DNA from: Deltaproteobacteria bacterium
Lineage (GTDB): Bacteria > Desulfobacterota > Desulfuromonadia > Desulfuromonadales > JAAYDE01
Direction of reading: 5' to 3'
NCBI GenBank assembly: GCA_016934985.1
Contig: JAFGRU010000060.1
Location: 24,189-88,188, forward strand
DNA length: 64,000 bases
Shown here: one piece after another, positions 32,901 through 42,568 of the stretch
Layout of the letters: the number at the start of each line of letters is the position of its first letter
How positions within the stretch are numbered: the stretch's first letter is position 1
Notes under the pieces: generated by a model
What the model saw: the letters and a program-made list of their open reading frames with translations, nothing else
Told to the model about the DNA's origin: nothing
Databases searched by the model: none
Made by a program: the position numbers and the translations under genes

Positions 32901-34235
32901 GTGAAACTTGTTGTCGTGGGTACGGGTTACATAGGACTGGTAACAGGAGCGTGTTTCGCCGAGATGGGTAATACGGCCTGGTGTGTCGATGTTGATGCGA
33001 CCAAAATCGAAAATCTCAAAAAGGGGATCATCCCCATTTACGAACCCGGTCTGGAGAGCATTGTTCACGAAAACCATAAGGAAGGGCGTCTGAATTTCAC
33101 CACCTCTCTGGCCGAGGCGATGCGAAATTGCAATGTCTACTTTATCGGTGTCGGGACTCCGCCGGGGGAAGACGGTTCAGCGGATTTGCAGTACGTTTTG
33201 GCCGTGGCCCGGGAGATCGGGCAGAACATGAACGGTTATTCCGTTGTTGTCAATAAATCCACGGTTCCCGTCGGTACGGCGGACAAGGTGCGGACGGCGG
33301 TACAGGAAGAGCTGGACAAGCGCGGCGTTGATTACGAATTCGACGTGGTATCCAATCCGGAGTTTCTCAAGGAAGGGGAGGCGGTCAAAGACTGCATGAA
33401 GCCGGATCGCATTGTCATCGGTGTCGACAGCGAACGGGCTCAAAGCGTTATGGAAGAACTCTACGCGCCTTTCAACCGCAACCATCAGCGCACCATCTTC
33501 ATGGGGATCCGTGATGCGGAGATGACCAAATACACGGCCAATGCCATGCTTGCAACCAAAATCTCCTTCATGAACGAGGTTTCCAACCTTTGTGAGCTTC
33601 TGGACGTGGATGTGGAGAACGTCCGCATCGGTATCGGTTCCGATACCCGCATCGGCTATTCCTTTATCTATCCCGGCTGTGGTTACGGTGGTAGTTGTTT
33701 CCCCAAGGATGTCAAGGCCCTGCTGGGGATGGCGCGCGGAGTTAAATACGACTCCAAGGTTTTGCAGGCCGTGGAAGACCGCAACGATCTGCAACGGCAG
33801 ATCCTCTTTAAAAAGGTTGTCAAACGCTTTGGGGCGGATCTTAGTGGGCGGACCATCGCCGTCTGGGGTCTTGCCTTTAAGCCAGGCACTGACGATCTGC
33901 GTGAAGCGACGTCCAAGGTCTTGATCGGCGCTTTAATCGAAGCCGGCGCCAAGGTCCAGGGTTACGACCCGGTAGCCATGGAAAATGTAAGCAAGGAATG
34001 GCCGGAAGAATGGTTTTCTAAAGGGTCCCTGACCCTTGCTGACCATCAGTATGCGGCACTTGAAAATGCCGATGCCATGGTCCTGGTGACGGAATGGAAA
34101 CCTTTCCGTATTCCCGACCTGGAGGCCATGAAGCGGGTTATGAAACAACAGGTGATTTTTGACGGGCGTAATCAATATGATCCGGTGGCGGTAAAAGCAG
34201 CCGGGTTTGAATACGAAGGAATCGGAAGAAAATAA
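32901..34235 (+). CDS. ugd: UDP-glucose 6-dehydrogenase
   Basis: 444 residues. The Rossmann start is VVGTGYIGLVTGACFAEMG, with FIGVGTPPGEDG, the NPEFLKEGEAV motif and the catalytic Cys in GYGGSCFPKD. A second nucleotide-sugar domain (VWGLAFKPGTDDLREATS) completes the enzyme. It oxidises UDP-glucose to UDP-glucuronate for surface polysaccharide. GTG 32901 is preceded by AAAGGAG. A GDP-mannose dehydrogenase is less likely given the FLKEGEAVKDCMKP pattern. No polysaccharide genes lie next to it. Confidence 0.94.
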   Translation: MKLVVVGTGYIGLVTGACFAEMGNTAWCVDVDATKIENLKKGIIPIYEPGLESIVHENHKEGRLNFTTSLAEAMRNCNVYFIGVGTPPGEDGSADLQYVLAVAREIGQNMNGYSVVVNKSTVPVGTADKVRTAVQEELDKRGVDYEFDVVSNPEFLKEGEAVKDCMKPDRIVIGVDSERAQSVMEELYAPFNRNHQRTIFMGIRDAEMTKYTANAMLATKISFMNEVSNLCELLDVDVENVRIGIGSDTRIGYSFIYPGCGYGGSCFPKDVKALLGMARGVKYDSKVLQAVEDRNDLQRQILFKKVVKRFGADLSGRTIAVWGLAFKPGTDDLREATSKVLIGALIEAGAKVQGYDPVAMENVSKEWPEEWFSKGSLTLADHQYAALENADAMVLVTEWKPFRIPDLEAMKRVMKQQVIFDGRNQYDPVAVKAAGFEYEGIGRK

Positions 34236-34374
34236 TCGGTAAACCATCTTTCTGGCAGCTCCGATTGGAAACATTTCGGAGCTGCCGGCTTCAGACTGTT
34301 TTCCCAGGAATCACACCAGAAAAAATTCAAGCTAACTCGAAACTTACATTTTACACTTTTACTATCCATTGTGC

Positions 34375-34440
34375 CGGGTGATGAAGCGGTGCCGCCCATT
34401 CCAGGAATGGCCGGACTTCATTGTGCCGGACAAGTATCGT
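34375..34440 (+). repeat. Palindromic repeat A, partial copy at 34.4 kb
   Basis: GTGCCGGGTGATG...GGTGCCGCCCATTCCAGGAATGGCCGGACTTCATTGTGCCGG: the central palindrome (CCATTCC/GGAATGG) and right-end GTGCC blocks are present. Confidence 0.45.
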
Positions 34441-34507
34441 TTTTTTAACTTTTTGCTTTCAAATCAGGACGAAAGAAAAACAACAATTCGAAAAAGGAAA
34501 CAGTCAG

Positions 34508-36595
34508 ATGAAGTACGACATCAACAAAATTCGCAACATTGGTATCAGTGCTCATATCGATTCCGGGAAAACCACCCTGACCGAGAGGGTTCTCTTTTAC
34601 ACCAACCGCATTCACACCATTCACGATGTCAAAGGCAAGGACGGTGTCGGCGCGACCATGGATTCCATGGAGCTGGAAAAGGAACGGGGCATCACTATCG
34701 CCTCGGCAGCTACCTACTGCCAGTGGAAAGACCACGAAATCAATATTATCGACACCCCGGGCCATGTCGATTTCACTATCGAGGTGGAACGCTCCCTGCG
34801 GGTCCTGGACGGCGCGGTGCTGGTTCTCTGTTCGGTGGGTGGCGTGCAATCCCAGTCCATTACCGTCGATCAGCAGATGAAGCGCTATAAGGTCCCTTCG
34901 CTGGTCTTTATCAACAAATGTGACCGCAGTGGCGCAAATCCGGACCGGGTAGTTGCTCAACTCAAGGAGAAATTAGGCCACAATCCCGTTGTCTTGCAGA
35001 TGCCCATAGGGCTGGAAGCTGAATTCGAAGGGGTTGTCGACCTGATTACCATGAATGCCCTCTATTTTGACGGCGAAAATGGCGAAACGGTTCGCATCGA
35101 CGAGATTCCCGTAAATCTTCGGGAAGAGGCGGAGGCCCGCCGCGCGGCACTGCTGGAAACGGCCACCATGTTCTGCGATGAGCTGATGGAAGCCGTTCTG
35201 GAAGAAACCGAAATCCTCCCGGAACTGCTTTTGAACGCCATTCGCAAAGGGACCCTGGACCGCTCCATTACTCCAGTTCTGCTCGGCTCTGCTTATAAAA
35301 ACAAGGGCATTCAACCACTTCTCGATGCCGTTAACGCGCTCCTTCCCTGCCCCGTGGATGTGGTTAACGAAGCCCATGATCTGAGGAATCCTGATCAGCT
35401 TGTACGCCTCGAACCGGATATGGATAAGCCGACGGTATCTCTGGCTTTCAAACTCGAAGATGGCCAGTACGGCCAACTGACATACATCCGCGTCTACCAA
35501 GGTGCTTTGCGCAAGGGGGATACGGTGATCAACGTGCGGACCGGGCAGAAGATCAAAATCGGTCGCCTGGTGCGCATGCACGCCAGCCAGAAAGAAGACA
35601 TCGATATGGTGCCGGCCGGTTTTATCGGCGCCCTTTTCGGAGTTGAGTGTGCTTCTGGCGACAGTTTTGTCTCTCCCGGCCTGAACCTGGCCATGACCAG
35701 CATGTTTGTTCCCGAACCGGTCATCTCCCTGGCGGTTGTTCCCAAGGACAACAAAGCTGAAATCAACATGTCCAAGGCCCTCAACCGGTTTACCAAAGAG
35801 GACCCGACCTTCCGCACTTATGTCAGCGAGGAAACCGGCGATACCATCATCTCCGGCATGGGCGAACTGCACCTTGAAGTCTATATCGAACGCATGAAGC
35901 GCGAATACCGGGCGGAGGTCACCACAGGAGCACCCCGGGTCGCCTACCGCGAAACCATAACGCAAAAAGCTGAATTCAACTACACACATAAAAAACAGAC
36001 GGGCGGTTCCGGCCAATTCGGAAGGATCGCGGGATTCATGGAACCGGTTGCCGATGAGGAATTCGTTTTTGAAAACAAAATTACCGGCGGATCCATCCCG
36101 ACCCAGTTTATCCCTGCCTGTGAAAAAGGCTTCCTCAGCTGCATGAAGAAAGGGCCGAAATTGGGTTTCCCGGTAACCGGCGTCAAGATCTGCATAAATG
36201 ATGGTGCTTCCCACAGCGTGGACTCGTCGGATATGGCTTTCCAGGCTGCAGCCAGGGGGGCTTTTGTCGAAGTTTTCCACCGTGCCAAACCGGTCATTCA
36301 GGAGCCGGTCATGAAGGTTGTTGTGGAAACCCCGACCGAATTTCAGGGCAATGTCATGGGCGCGCTGAACCAGCGTCGCGGCATGATTGTCGGAACCCAG
36401 GACGAAGGTATGATGTGTGCCGTTGAGGCTCAAATCCCTTTGGCTGAAATGTTCGGTTTTTCAACTGTGCTGCGATCCCTTAGTCAGGGGAAAGCCCAAT
36501 TCACCATGGAATTCAGCAGCTACCGCCAGGTGCCGCAATCCATCGCGGAAGAGGTTGCCAAAAAGATTCAGGAGGAGAAAAGCAACGTAGCCTGA
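34508..36595 (+). CDS. fusA: Elongation factor G, mtEFG1/spdEFG1-like
   Basis: 695 residues. P-loop [18 protein letters not shown]2 [12 protein letters not shown]3 DTPGHVDF; G4 NKCDRSG; later EF-G domains end in a [10 protein letters not shown] tail. The Ser in AHIDSGKTT and [16 protein letters not shown] are hallmarks of mitochondrial EFG1 and the spdEFG1 group in spirochetes, planctomycetes and some deltaproteobacteria, where translocation and ribosome recycling are split between two EF-Gs. By that analogy this would be the translocase, and a partner spdEFG2 should exist elsewhere. It stands outside a ribosomal-protein operon. The start ATG 34508 matches the family N-terminus. Confidence 0.92.
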   Translation: MKYDINKIRNIGISAHIDSGKTTLTERVLFYTNRIHTIHDVKGKDGVGATMDSMELEKERGITIASAATYCQWKDHEINIIDTPGHVDFTIEVERSLRVLDGAVLVLCSVGGVQSQSITVDQQMKRYKVPSLVFINKCDRSGANPDRVVAQLKEKLGHNPVVLQMPIGLEAEFEGVVDLITMNALYFDGENGETVRIDEIPVNLREEAEARRAALLETATMFCDELMEAVLEETEILPELLLNAIRKGTLDRSITPVLLGSAYKNKGIQPLLDAVNALLPCPVDVVNEAHDLRNPDQLVRLEPDMDKPTVSLAFKLEDGQYGQLTYIRVYQGALRKGDTVINVRTGQKIKIGRLVRMHASQKEDIDMVPAGFIGALFGVECASGDSFVSPGLNLAMTSMFVPEPVISLAVVPKDNKAEINMSKALNRFTKEDPTFRTYVSEETGDTIISGMGELHLEVYIERMKREYRAEVTTGAPRVAYRETITQKAEFNYTHKKQTGGSGQFGRIAGFMEPVADEEFVFENKITGGSIPTQFIPACEKGFLSCMKKGPKLGFPVTGVKICINDGASHSVDSSDMAFQAAARGAFVEVFHRAKPVIQEPVMKVVVETPTEFQGNVMGALNQRRGMIVGTQDEGMMCAVEAQIPLAEMFGFSTVLRSLSQGKAQFTMEFSSYRQVPQSIAEEVAKKIQEEKSNVA

Positions 36596-36707
36596 TGGAT
36601 GGTAAAGAGTTTATTTTGCATTCAAAGATAAGGTAAAGGCTTTAAAAATGACTCTTTTTACTTCCAAACAAGGAAATGTCATTCAACTTCGGGAAAGGAA
36701 TTTGACC

Positions 36708-37412
36708 ATGCTTACGCGGGATTTAACCATGCGCAACCCGTTACGCCTTCTTGACGACGTCAAGGATGGACTGCTGGAACCCGGCGATTTCGGCGCCGTT
36801 TCGTCACGTAGCGGCGGCGGCAAGACGGCCCTCACCGTACAACTTGCCCTGAATGCCCTTCTCCAGGGGAAAAAAGTTCTTCATATCAGCTTGAACGATC
36901 CCGTTGAAAAGGTAGATCTCTGGTATCAGGAAGTTTTGAACCAGATGGCTGGCCAGTACAGTGAAATTCGCATTAACCAGCTTTGGGATATGCTTTTGCC
37001 CCACCGCTTGATAATGACCTTCCTCGCCCAGGGGTTCAGCGTTGCAACCTTGGAAGAACGTCTTCTCGATCTTTCAAAACAGAATATTTTCACTCCCGAG
37101 ATCTTGGTTGTTGACGGTTTCGATTTTGACGGCGATTGCCGGCCGATGCTTGAGCAGTTTAAAGGTCTTGCCCTGCAACATGGATTTCATATCTGGTTCA
37201 CGGTCAACACCCACCGGCATGAAGCGCCCGCAGACAACGGCTATCCGGTTCAGCTGGGCAATCTGAGCGATTTATTCAAAACTATTCTCCAGCTCAAGTC
37301 CGGAGATGGCCCGGTGGCCATCCGGGTTCTCAAATATCCGGAAGGCGCTTCGCCCAAAGCCAACCTGGTTCTTGATCCGAATACCCTGCTGATTCAAGAT
37401 CCAAACAGCTGA
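36708..37412 (+). CDS. RecA/KaiC-like P-loop NTPase of unknown function
   Basis: 234 residues from ATG 36708, preceded by AAAGGAA 7 bases upstream; an in-frame ATG at 36648 would add 20 residues. SSRSGGGKTALTVQLALNALL is the Walker A region, and PEILVVDGFDFDG is Walker B. The fold order (P-loop, ISLNDPVEKVD, Walker B, FTVNTHRH) resembles RecA/KaiC-type ATPases without the DNA-binding parts. No function is known to me. It is about 110 bp downstream of EF-G on the same strand. A strong terminator follows. Confidence 0.7.
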   Translation: MLTRDLTMRNPLRLLDDVKDGLLEPGDFGAVSSRSGGGKTALTVQLALNALLQGKKVLHISLNDPVEKVDLWYQEVLNQMAGQYSEIRINQLWDMLLPHRLIMTFLAQGFSVATLEERLLDLSKQNIFTPEILVVDGFDFDGDCRPMLEQFKGLALQHGFHIWFTVNTHRHEAPADNGYPVQLGNLSDLFKTILQLKSGDGPVAIRVLKYPEGASPKANLVLDPNTLLIQDPNS

Positions 37413-37438
37413 CCAGGGGCGGACAATTCCTTTGAAAA

Positions 37439-37485
37439 AGGCGTCCTTTTTGGAATTAGTCATTCCAAGAAGGACGCCTCTTTTC
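37439..37485 (+). terminator. Strong terminator after the NTPase gene
   Basis: AGGCGTCCTTTTTGGAAT pairs with ATTCCAAGAAGGACGCCT, followed by CTTTTC; 18-bp stem with two imperfections. Confidence 0.85.
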
Positions 37486-37569
37486 ATCAACTCTTCATGT
37501 TTGGGGCTGTTCCAGACATAAATCAATTGTTTAGGGCCGCCCCTTTCAATAAGCCTATTATGGTTTTTT

Positions 37570-38148
37570 CTATTTTCTCATGCGGATAGCAAACTTTCCT
37601 TTGTGCAGAGGTGGGACAAAGGTTTCCTGGACGTAGCGGACATCTTCAATGGTATAGAAAGCGTTGGGGTTAAATTCCTTAATGATTTTGATAATCCTTT
37701 CCGCGTAGCGGCGTTTGCAGACTGTGAAAATGACCTTGACGGGGCCGGTCTCGCCCCAACCGTCCACGCTGGTTACCCCATAGCCCGAACTCCACAGAAA
37801 GTGGACCAGCTTATCTGCCTCCTGACGGGTAATGATACGGATAATCAGGTTGCCCATTGCCAGTTTCTCTTCCAGCAGTACTCCTATGTAGTTTCCTGCC
37901 GAAAAGCCCAAGGCAAAAGCGATATAGGTCAGCCAGTTGTTGAGATGCTGAATGACCTGGGTGACGGCTATAACCCAGACCAGAGATTCAAAAAACCCCA
38001 AAATAGCGGCGAGGTGCTTCTTCCCGCGGGAAACAAAGATAATGCGTAGCGTGCCGACCGATACATCCAGGATACGGGCCAGAATGATCAGAATGGGGAT
38101 GACCACGAGGGGAACAAAATCCATACTAAAATACCCGTCCGAAAACAT
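37570..38148 (-). CDS. DUF2179 / UPF0316 membrane protein
   Basis: 192 residues. Three membrane helices (about 10-30, 46-66, 69-90) carry ILARILDVSVGTLRIIFVSRG and GFFESLVWVIAVTQV, the UPF0316 pattern. The C-terminal soluble DUF2179 part begins TRQEADKLVHFLWSSGYGVT and ends IEDVRYVQE. The function is unproven; the DUF2179 domain resembles ligand-binding regulatory domains. GAGGTAAGC precedes the ATG at 38148. Confidence 0.87.
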   Translation of the reverse strand: MFSDGYFSMDFVPLVVIPILIILARILDVSVGTLRIIFVSRGKKHLAAILGFFESLVWVIAVTQVIQHLNNWLTYIAFALGFSAGNYIGVLLEEKLAMGNLIIRIITRQEADKLVHFLWSSGYGVTSVDGWGETGPVKVIFTVCKRRYAERIIKIIKEFNPNAFYTIEDVRYVQETFVPPLHKGKFAIRMRK

Positions 38149-38209
38149 TTGCTTACCTCTTTAAGTATCCGAAAAAACGGTGTTAAAGAATGGTTAAACC
38201 TTTGGGTTG

Positions 38210-38350
38210 CTATTCAGCACAAGGACTTGTGTTGCCCATGGAAAAGGCATCTCTGCCGCCCGGATTACGGTAGTTAAGCCCCATGGATGGGGTCACGCAA
38301 CCCTTGGCATGGGTGATGAGAGGCATTGTGCCGATAAGTTGAAAAATTAC
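38210..38350 (+). repeat. Palindromic repeat A, near full-length copy at 38.2 kb
   Basis: Runs from CTATTCAGCACAAGGACTTG through TGCCCATGGAAAAGGCATC, CTGCCGCCCGG, GCCCCATGGATGGGGTCACG, and GGCATTGTGCC to a TTGAAAAATTAC end. Together with 42734-42872 it defines the element. Confidence 0.8.
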
Positions 38351-38513
38351 AACTTTGGGGAGAATAATAGTATCCGCCCTCATTTTACCAGCCAAATCCA
38401 ACAAAAAAATTACGGAATAGGTAAAAGGACGAGCCATGCAGGTTGTCTCATTGAAAGGAAATACTTTCCTGCTTTCGACAAAACTGCGAAAACAGAGTGT
38501 TGACGCCTTCAGC

Positions 38514-39497
38514 CTAGCCTGCAAAAATCCGCCAGGTATTAAATCCGAAATAAAGGCTTATCAGCAGAACCCCTTCCCAGCGGACGATTCTTCTTTTGTG
38601 CGTAAGGCAGACGGGCAATAGCAAAAGCGAAAGAAAAACCATCATGCCGAGGTCCCACATGCCACCTGCGGGCGGCACAGAAATCGGACGGATGGTCGCA
38701 CAGAGGCCGTTAATAAAGAGCAGATTGAAAATATTGGACCCGACCACATTGCCGATGGCCAGGTCGGTCTCTCCTTTCCAGGCGGCCAGGGCGGATGTGA
38801 CCAGTTCAGGCAGGCTTGTCCCCACGGCCACAATGGTCAGGCCGATGATGACGTTGGGTATATTTAATGCCTGGGCAACGGAAACTGCAGCCTCCACCGC
38901 TACCTTCCCTCCCAGAATTAAACTTAAAAGACCTCCTCCAGAAAAGGCCGCCGAGAGGAAAAGGCTTCGAAAGCTTCTGACCGGGGAATGTTGCCCCGCC
39001 TGTGCCAGAAGAGGGTCGGAGGATTTGTTATTTAGTACCTCGCCGATGGTGTAATAAAGAAAAATACCGAACAACAGGAGAAAAACCAGGCCGTCACTCC
39101 GATCAAACTGATTTTCGACACCCCGGAGCAAGCTGTCCCCACCAAGAATGAGTGCCAAAACCGCAGTCAAAGCCATCATGGGGATTTCTCTGGATATGAT
39201 GGTACCGCTGACCGTCAATGGCCTGACCAGTGCTGCCAATCCAAGTATCAAACCGATATTGGCTATGTTGGAGCCGATGATGTTCCCGAATGATATTCCC
39301 GGATTACCTTGAAAAGTGGCCATAAGGTTGACCGCCAGTTCAGGCGTGCTGGTGCCGAACGCCACGATGGTCAACCCGATGAAAAGGGGCGAAACACCCA
39401 GGCTTTTGGCCAGGGCGGAGGCCCCGCGGACGAGAAGCTCCCCGCCACCGAGAAGAAGGCCGAAGCCCAGGAATAAAAGAAGAAAATCAAAAGCCAT
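38514..39497 (-). CDS. CaCA-family sodium/calcium (cation) exchanger
   Basis: 327 residues, ten hydrophobic segments. The two alpha repeats show VAFGTSTPELAVNLMA and VAVGTSLPELVTSALAA, each followed by an acidic/Asn-rich segment (GNIIGSNIANIG, GNVVGSNIFNLL). The family swaps calcium, sodium or protons across the inner membrane. ATG 39497 starts at the first membrane helix (MAFDFLLLFLGFGLLL); the longer frame runs into a repeat A copy and is rejected. Confidence 0.9.
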   Translation of the reverse strand: MAFDFLLLFLGFGLLLGGGELLVRGASALAKSLGVSPLFIGLTIVAFGTSTPELAVNLMATFQGNPGISFGNIIGSNIANIGLILGLAALVRPLTVSGTIISREIPMMALTAVLALILGGDSLLRGVENQFDRSDGLVFLLLFGIFLYYTIGEVLNNKSSDPLLAQAGQHSPVRSFRSLFLSAAFSGGGLLSLILGGKVAVEAAVSVAQALNIPNVIIGLTIVAVGTSLPELVTSALAAWKGETDLAIGNVVGSNIFNLLFINGLCATIRPISVPPAGGMWDLGMMVFLSLLLLPVCLTHKRRIVRWEGVLLISLYFGFNTWRIFAG

Positions 39498-39512
39498 CGG
39501 AGCCACGCAAGT

Positions 39513-39650
39513 AATTAGTTCAGGCGGATGGTTTCGCACCGTCCGTGGAAAGGGCATCTGCCGCCCGGAGGACAAAAGTTTTGGTCCAGGGCTGCGTTCA
39601 TGCGGCCATAGAAATGGGCGGGACGAGGCCATTCCCAACAAGGCAAACAT
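39513..39650 (+). repeat. Palindromic repeat A, copy at 39.6 kb
   Basis: Contains GTCCGTGGAAAGGGCATCTG, CCGCCCGGAGGAC, and CATAGAAATGGGCGGGACGAGGCC, the core blocks in order. It separates the exchanger from MgtE. Confidence 0.65.
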
Positions 39651-39745
39651 TTAAAATGGATGTTGCGTAAATACGCTATCAGAATAAGGCCAACGCCTTA
39701 GGTTAACATCGTTTTTTCGACAAATGGCATTTATCAGTTTATATA

Positions 39746-41107
39746 TTACCCTAACTTCTGCAACATTGCCGTTGCCATGCCGAGGACCAGGAAAAAACCG
39801 CACATATCTGTAACCGTCGTCAACAATGGGCTGGAAACAAGAGCCGGGTCGGTCTTCAGCCGCTTGAGAATCAAGGGAAGAAGCCCTCCTAAAGCAACTG
39901 CAACTACGGTGTTGACGGCCAGGGCACCACCTACCACCAACCCGAGATAAATGTTTCCTTTCCATAAGTAGGCAGCCCCGCCAAGGAGGATGCCTAGACA
40001 GATGCCGTTGATTATCCCCAGGCTCGCCTCCTTGGCCAGAACCCGGACCAGTTCGTTGGGGCGGATCAGGCCAAGTGACAGCTCCCGCATGCTGACGGCT
40101 ACGGCCTGGTTGCCTGAACAGCCGCTCATGTCGCTGATCATGGGCAGGAAGACGGCCAGGGTGATGGCCGCGGCAAGGGTGTCCTGATAAAAGGCAATGA
40201 CACTGGCAGCCACAACGTTGAGCACAATATTCAGGCTCAGCCACGACAGACGGCGGGTGGAACGGACCAGAAGCGGCATGGAGCGGAATTCCTCGCCGCC
40301 GACGATACCGCTGACACCGAGGAATTGATGAACTGACTTCTTGCGCGTTGCTTCCTGGACTGCCTCAGGCAGCACAACGCCGAGGAGAACATCGTGTTCG
40401 TCCACCACCGGAACACCGAAAAGCTGGTGCTCCTCGAAAAAGTTGCGAAGCTCCTCAAGACTGGCATCAATTTTCACTTTGAGAGGGTTGGAGATCATAA
40501 CCTTACGCAAAAGTGCGGCATGGGAAGGAAACAGCAGATCGTGCATGCGTAGTACACCGACCAGCTTTTTTTGGTCATCCGTAACATAAATATACTGCAC
40601 ATGGTAGTCGACATAGGTTTCACGGTTGGCCTGAAGGTCAGCCAGAACATCGCTGATGCGGTTCTCGGCATGGTAGGAGAGGTATTCGGAAACCATGAGC
40701 CCACCTGCGGTATCGGCAGGGTATTCGAGAAACTGCCGCGCTTCCCGCGCTTCTTCCGGAGCCATTTCTTCAAGAATGGCCTCGGCATCTTTCTCATCCA
40801 TTTCAGCCAGCAGGTCGACAACGTGGTCACTGTCCAATTCGCCGAGAATGGCGGCGGCCTGCACCGGCGGCAGATCGTCGATGATCTCGGCTGCCTGGGT
40901 TTCATGGATATCTTCAATGACTTCAGCTGCATCGAGAGGGGTGAGGAGACCCAGGAGCTGTCCCTGGTCCGCCGGGGTAAGGCGCGATATTGTAAGCGCC
41001 GTTTCCGTGGGGCTCATGTCATCCAGAAACGCCATAATTGTCGAAACTTCTTTGCCTGCAATCAGCTCTTGAAGCTGCAACCAGGGTTTTTCCCCATTTT
41101 TTGCCAT
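39746..41107 (-). CDS. mgtE: Magnesium transporter MgtE
   Basis: 453 residues. The N-terminal superhelical MgtE_N domain (about 20-130, Asp/Glu-rich with LDSDHVVDLLAEMDEKD) is followed by two CBS domains (about 135-255, YPADTAGGLMVSEYL and FGVPVVDEHDVLLG). Then come five membrane helices with the pore motif FLPMISDMSGCSGNQA. The cytosolic part senses magnesium and gates the channel. ATG 41107 is chosen because AGGTGG lies 5 bases upstream; a GTG three codons earlier is possible. Confidence 0.94.
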   Translation of the reverse strand: MAKNGEKPWLQLQELIAGKEVSTIMAFLDDMSPTETALTISRLTPADQGQLLGLLTPLDAAEVIEDIHETQAAEIIDDLPPVQAAAILGELDSDHVVDLLAEMDEKDAEAILEEMAPEEAREARQFLEYPADTAGGLMVSEYLSYHAENRISDVLADLQANRETYVDYHVQYIYVTDDQKKLVGVLRMHDLLFPSHAALLRKVMISNPLKVKIDASLEELRNFFEEHQLFGVPVVDEHDVLLGVVLPEAVQEATRKKSVHQFLGVSGIVGGEEFRSMPLLVRSTRRLSWLSLNIVLNVVAASVIAFYQDTLAAAITLAVFLPMISDMSGCSGNQAVAVSMRELSLGLIRPNELVRVLAKEASLGIINGICLGILLGGAAYLWKGNIYLGLVVGGALAVNTVVAVALGGLLPLILKRLKTDPALVSSPLLTTVTDMCGFFLVLGMATAMLQKLG

Positions 41108-41238
41108 AACAACCACCTAACAAAAAGTAAGACACCGTTTAATTTCTTTGCCCCAATTTTTACTCGGCACGGCGAGAGTGACCTTGGGCTCTATTTTAAT
41201 GTATAGTTTAACTATGTAAAACAAATGGAGGGGAAATT

Positions 41239-41442
41239 ATGAGCCGGAAGAACACAAATTTTTTCTGCAAGGACACCGAGGCCCACCGCGAACATATGTG
41301 TTCCCTCATGGAGTTGGGGAAAATGCGGGAAGTGGCCGAACTCAGCCAGAACCCGGCTTTTGTCTGCCGGAATTGTGGAGTGAAGGCTGATAGGGCAGAG
41401 AACCTCTGTTATCCCAAGCCGCTGGACAAAGAAGAATCCTGA
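41239..41442 (+). CDS. Small Cys-rich hypothetical protein, 67 aa
   Basis: Six Cys: FFCKD, EHMCS, FVCRNCGVKA and ENLCYPK. The CRNCG pair with His and Cys partners suggests a zinc site. It is soluble and charged, with an excellent ribosome site (GGAGGGGAAATT) before ATG 41239. It resembles small conserved proteins of Geobacter-like bacteria, but I cannot name a family. Possibly followed by a hairpin terminator at 41577. Confidence 0.7.
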   Translation: MSRKNTNFFCKDTEAHREHMCSLMELGKMREVAELSQNPAFVCRNCGVKADRAENLCYPKPLDKEES

Positions 41443-41776
41443 TGGTGAGGCTGCCGCCCTCCGGTTTTGGAAAGAACGATACCTGCTTTCTTTGCCGGTT
41501 GTTGCGAGCGATTTGTCAGATACTTGGTTTTAAAGCTTTTTAGGGATAAGTTGGATTGCCTGCAGGAAAACTTTTCGGCCCAATCTGAATTTCAGCGTTG
41601 GGCCTTTACGCGTGCCGGGAATGGGCTGATTGGTAAGTTTTTTGTTTCTTCGCGATCAATATCATTCGGCATTCCAGCGGTATGGGCGCCTCAGGCGTTT
41701 TGCCTGAAAAATGCAGCTGACGGGAAGAAAATGAATGAAGTTTTTCTTAAATAATCCGCTTTAGACAGCACCCCTT
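41443..41776. other. 334-bp gap with a hairpin; no supported gene
   Basis: A 95-codon TTG-started frame spans it but has no ribosome site and contains the hairpin at 41577-41607. Confidence 0.5.
41577..41607 (+). terminator. Terminator-like hairpin
   Basis: GGCCCAA pairs with TTGGGCC around a 14-nt loop, followed by only three T; the weak T-tract lowers confidence. Confidence 0.45.
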
Positions 41777-42568
41777 TTACAGATACGTCCGTGCTCCCAT
41801 ATAGCGCTTGGCGTAGTAAGGGCTCGAGAGCTTGGATATCATGACGTCTTTTCCCCGCCGCGGCGCGTGGATAAATTTCCCCTCGCCGATGTAAATGCCG
41901 ACATGCGAAACCCGTTTTGGCTTACGGGTGGCGAAGAAGACCAGGTCACCCGGCTGCAGTTCTTTTTTGGCGACCGCTTTGCCCGTATCGTACTGATGAA
42001 AAGAAGCACGCGGCAGATTCAAACCGTTGAGACGGTAGACCACCAGGGTCAGACCGCTGCAGTCAAGACCTTTTTCCGGTGATGTGCCGCCCCATTTGTA
42101 GGGCACCCCGATGAATCTTTTCGCAGTACGGACCAGTTCGCTCCGAACCCCTTCGCAGCCGCTTTGCTCGATTTTGGCGACTGAATAATCCTCAGGCACC
42201 ACGATAAAAAACTCTCCAATAAGGCCCCGGCCGCGCAATGTCACGGCCTGGGAGCGGGCCTCCGCATAGCTTCGATAGTTGCCGAAACGAACCTTGTAGA
42301 GCCCCGATTCGTGAAGGAAGTAGTAGGCATCGAGCCCTTTGTTTTCCAGGAGTTCTTCCAGTCCAACCGCGTTGTCCATTTGGGAAAATGCTCCCACTTG
42401 GATAGTGAAACCCATTTTTTCAAGTTGTAAATGACAGCTTTCATGGGGCGGGGTTGGTGTGGGGCGGGGCGTATAACGGGGCGCACAACCGGTCAGGCCG
42501 GACAAAATAAACAAAAATCCAAAAAAGGCGATATAGCGCATCCAGCCGGTTTTCCCGCAAAAAAACAT
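41777..42568 (-). CDS. Lipoprotein with SPOR and NlpC/P60 domains (cell-wall endopeptidase)
   Basis: 263 residues. The lipobox LTGC follows a hydrophobic segment (about 11-28). Then a Pro-rich linker, a SPOR domain (about 52-125: FTIQVGAFSQMDNAVGLEEL, YKVRFGNYRSYAEA) that binds denuded septal peptidoglycan, and an NlpC/P60 domain (about 140-262). The latter has catalytic Cys in LDCSGLTLVVY, His in SHVGIYIG and a third polar residue near FIHAPR. It should cleave peptide stems in the periplasm and localise to division sites. GAGGTGTC precedes ATG 42568; ATG 42541 is an alternative. Confidence 0.9.
   Translation of the reverse strand: MFFCGKTGWMRYIAFFGFLFILSGLTGCAPRYTPRPTPTPPHESCHLQLEKMGFTIQVGAFSQMDNAVGLEELLENKGLDAYYFLHESGLYKVRFGNYRSYAEARSQAVTLRGRGLIGEFFIVVPEDYSVAKIEQSGCEGVRSELVRTAKRFIGVPYKWGGTSPEKGLDCSGLTLVVYRLNGLNLPRASFHQYDTGKAVAKKELQPGDLVFFATRKPKRVSHVGIYIGEGKFIHAPRRGKDVMISKLSSPYYAKRYMGARTYL

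Noticed and set aside
34973..36433. 486-codon reverse frame
   Set aside because: Antisense to EF-G; composition reflects GC-rich codon positions of the real gene.
41467..41754. 95-codon forward frame
   Set aside because: TTG start, no ribosome site, contains a terminator-like hairpin.
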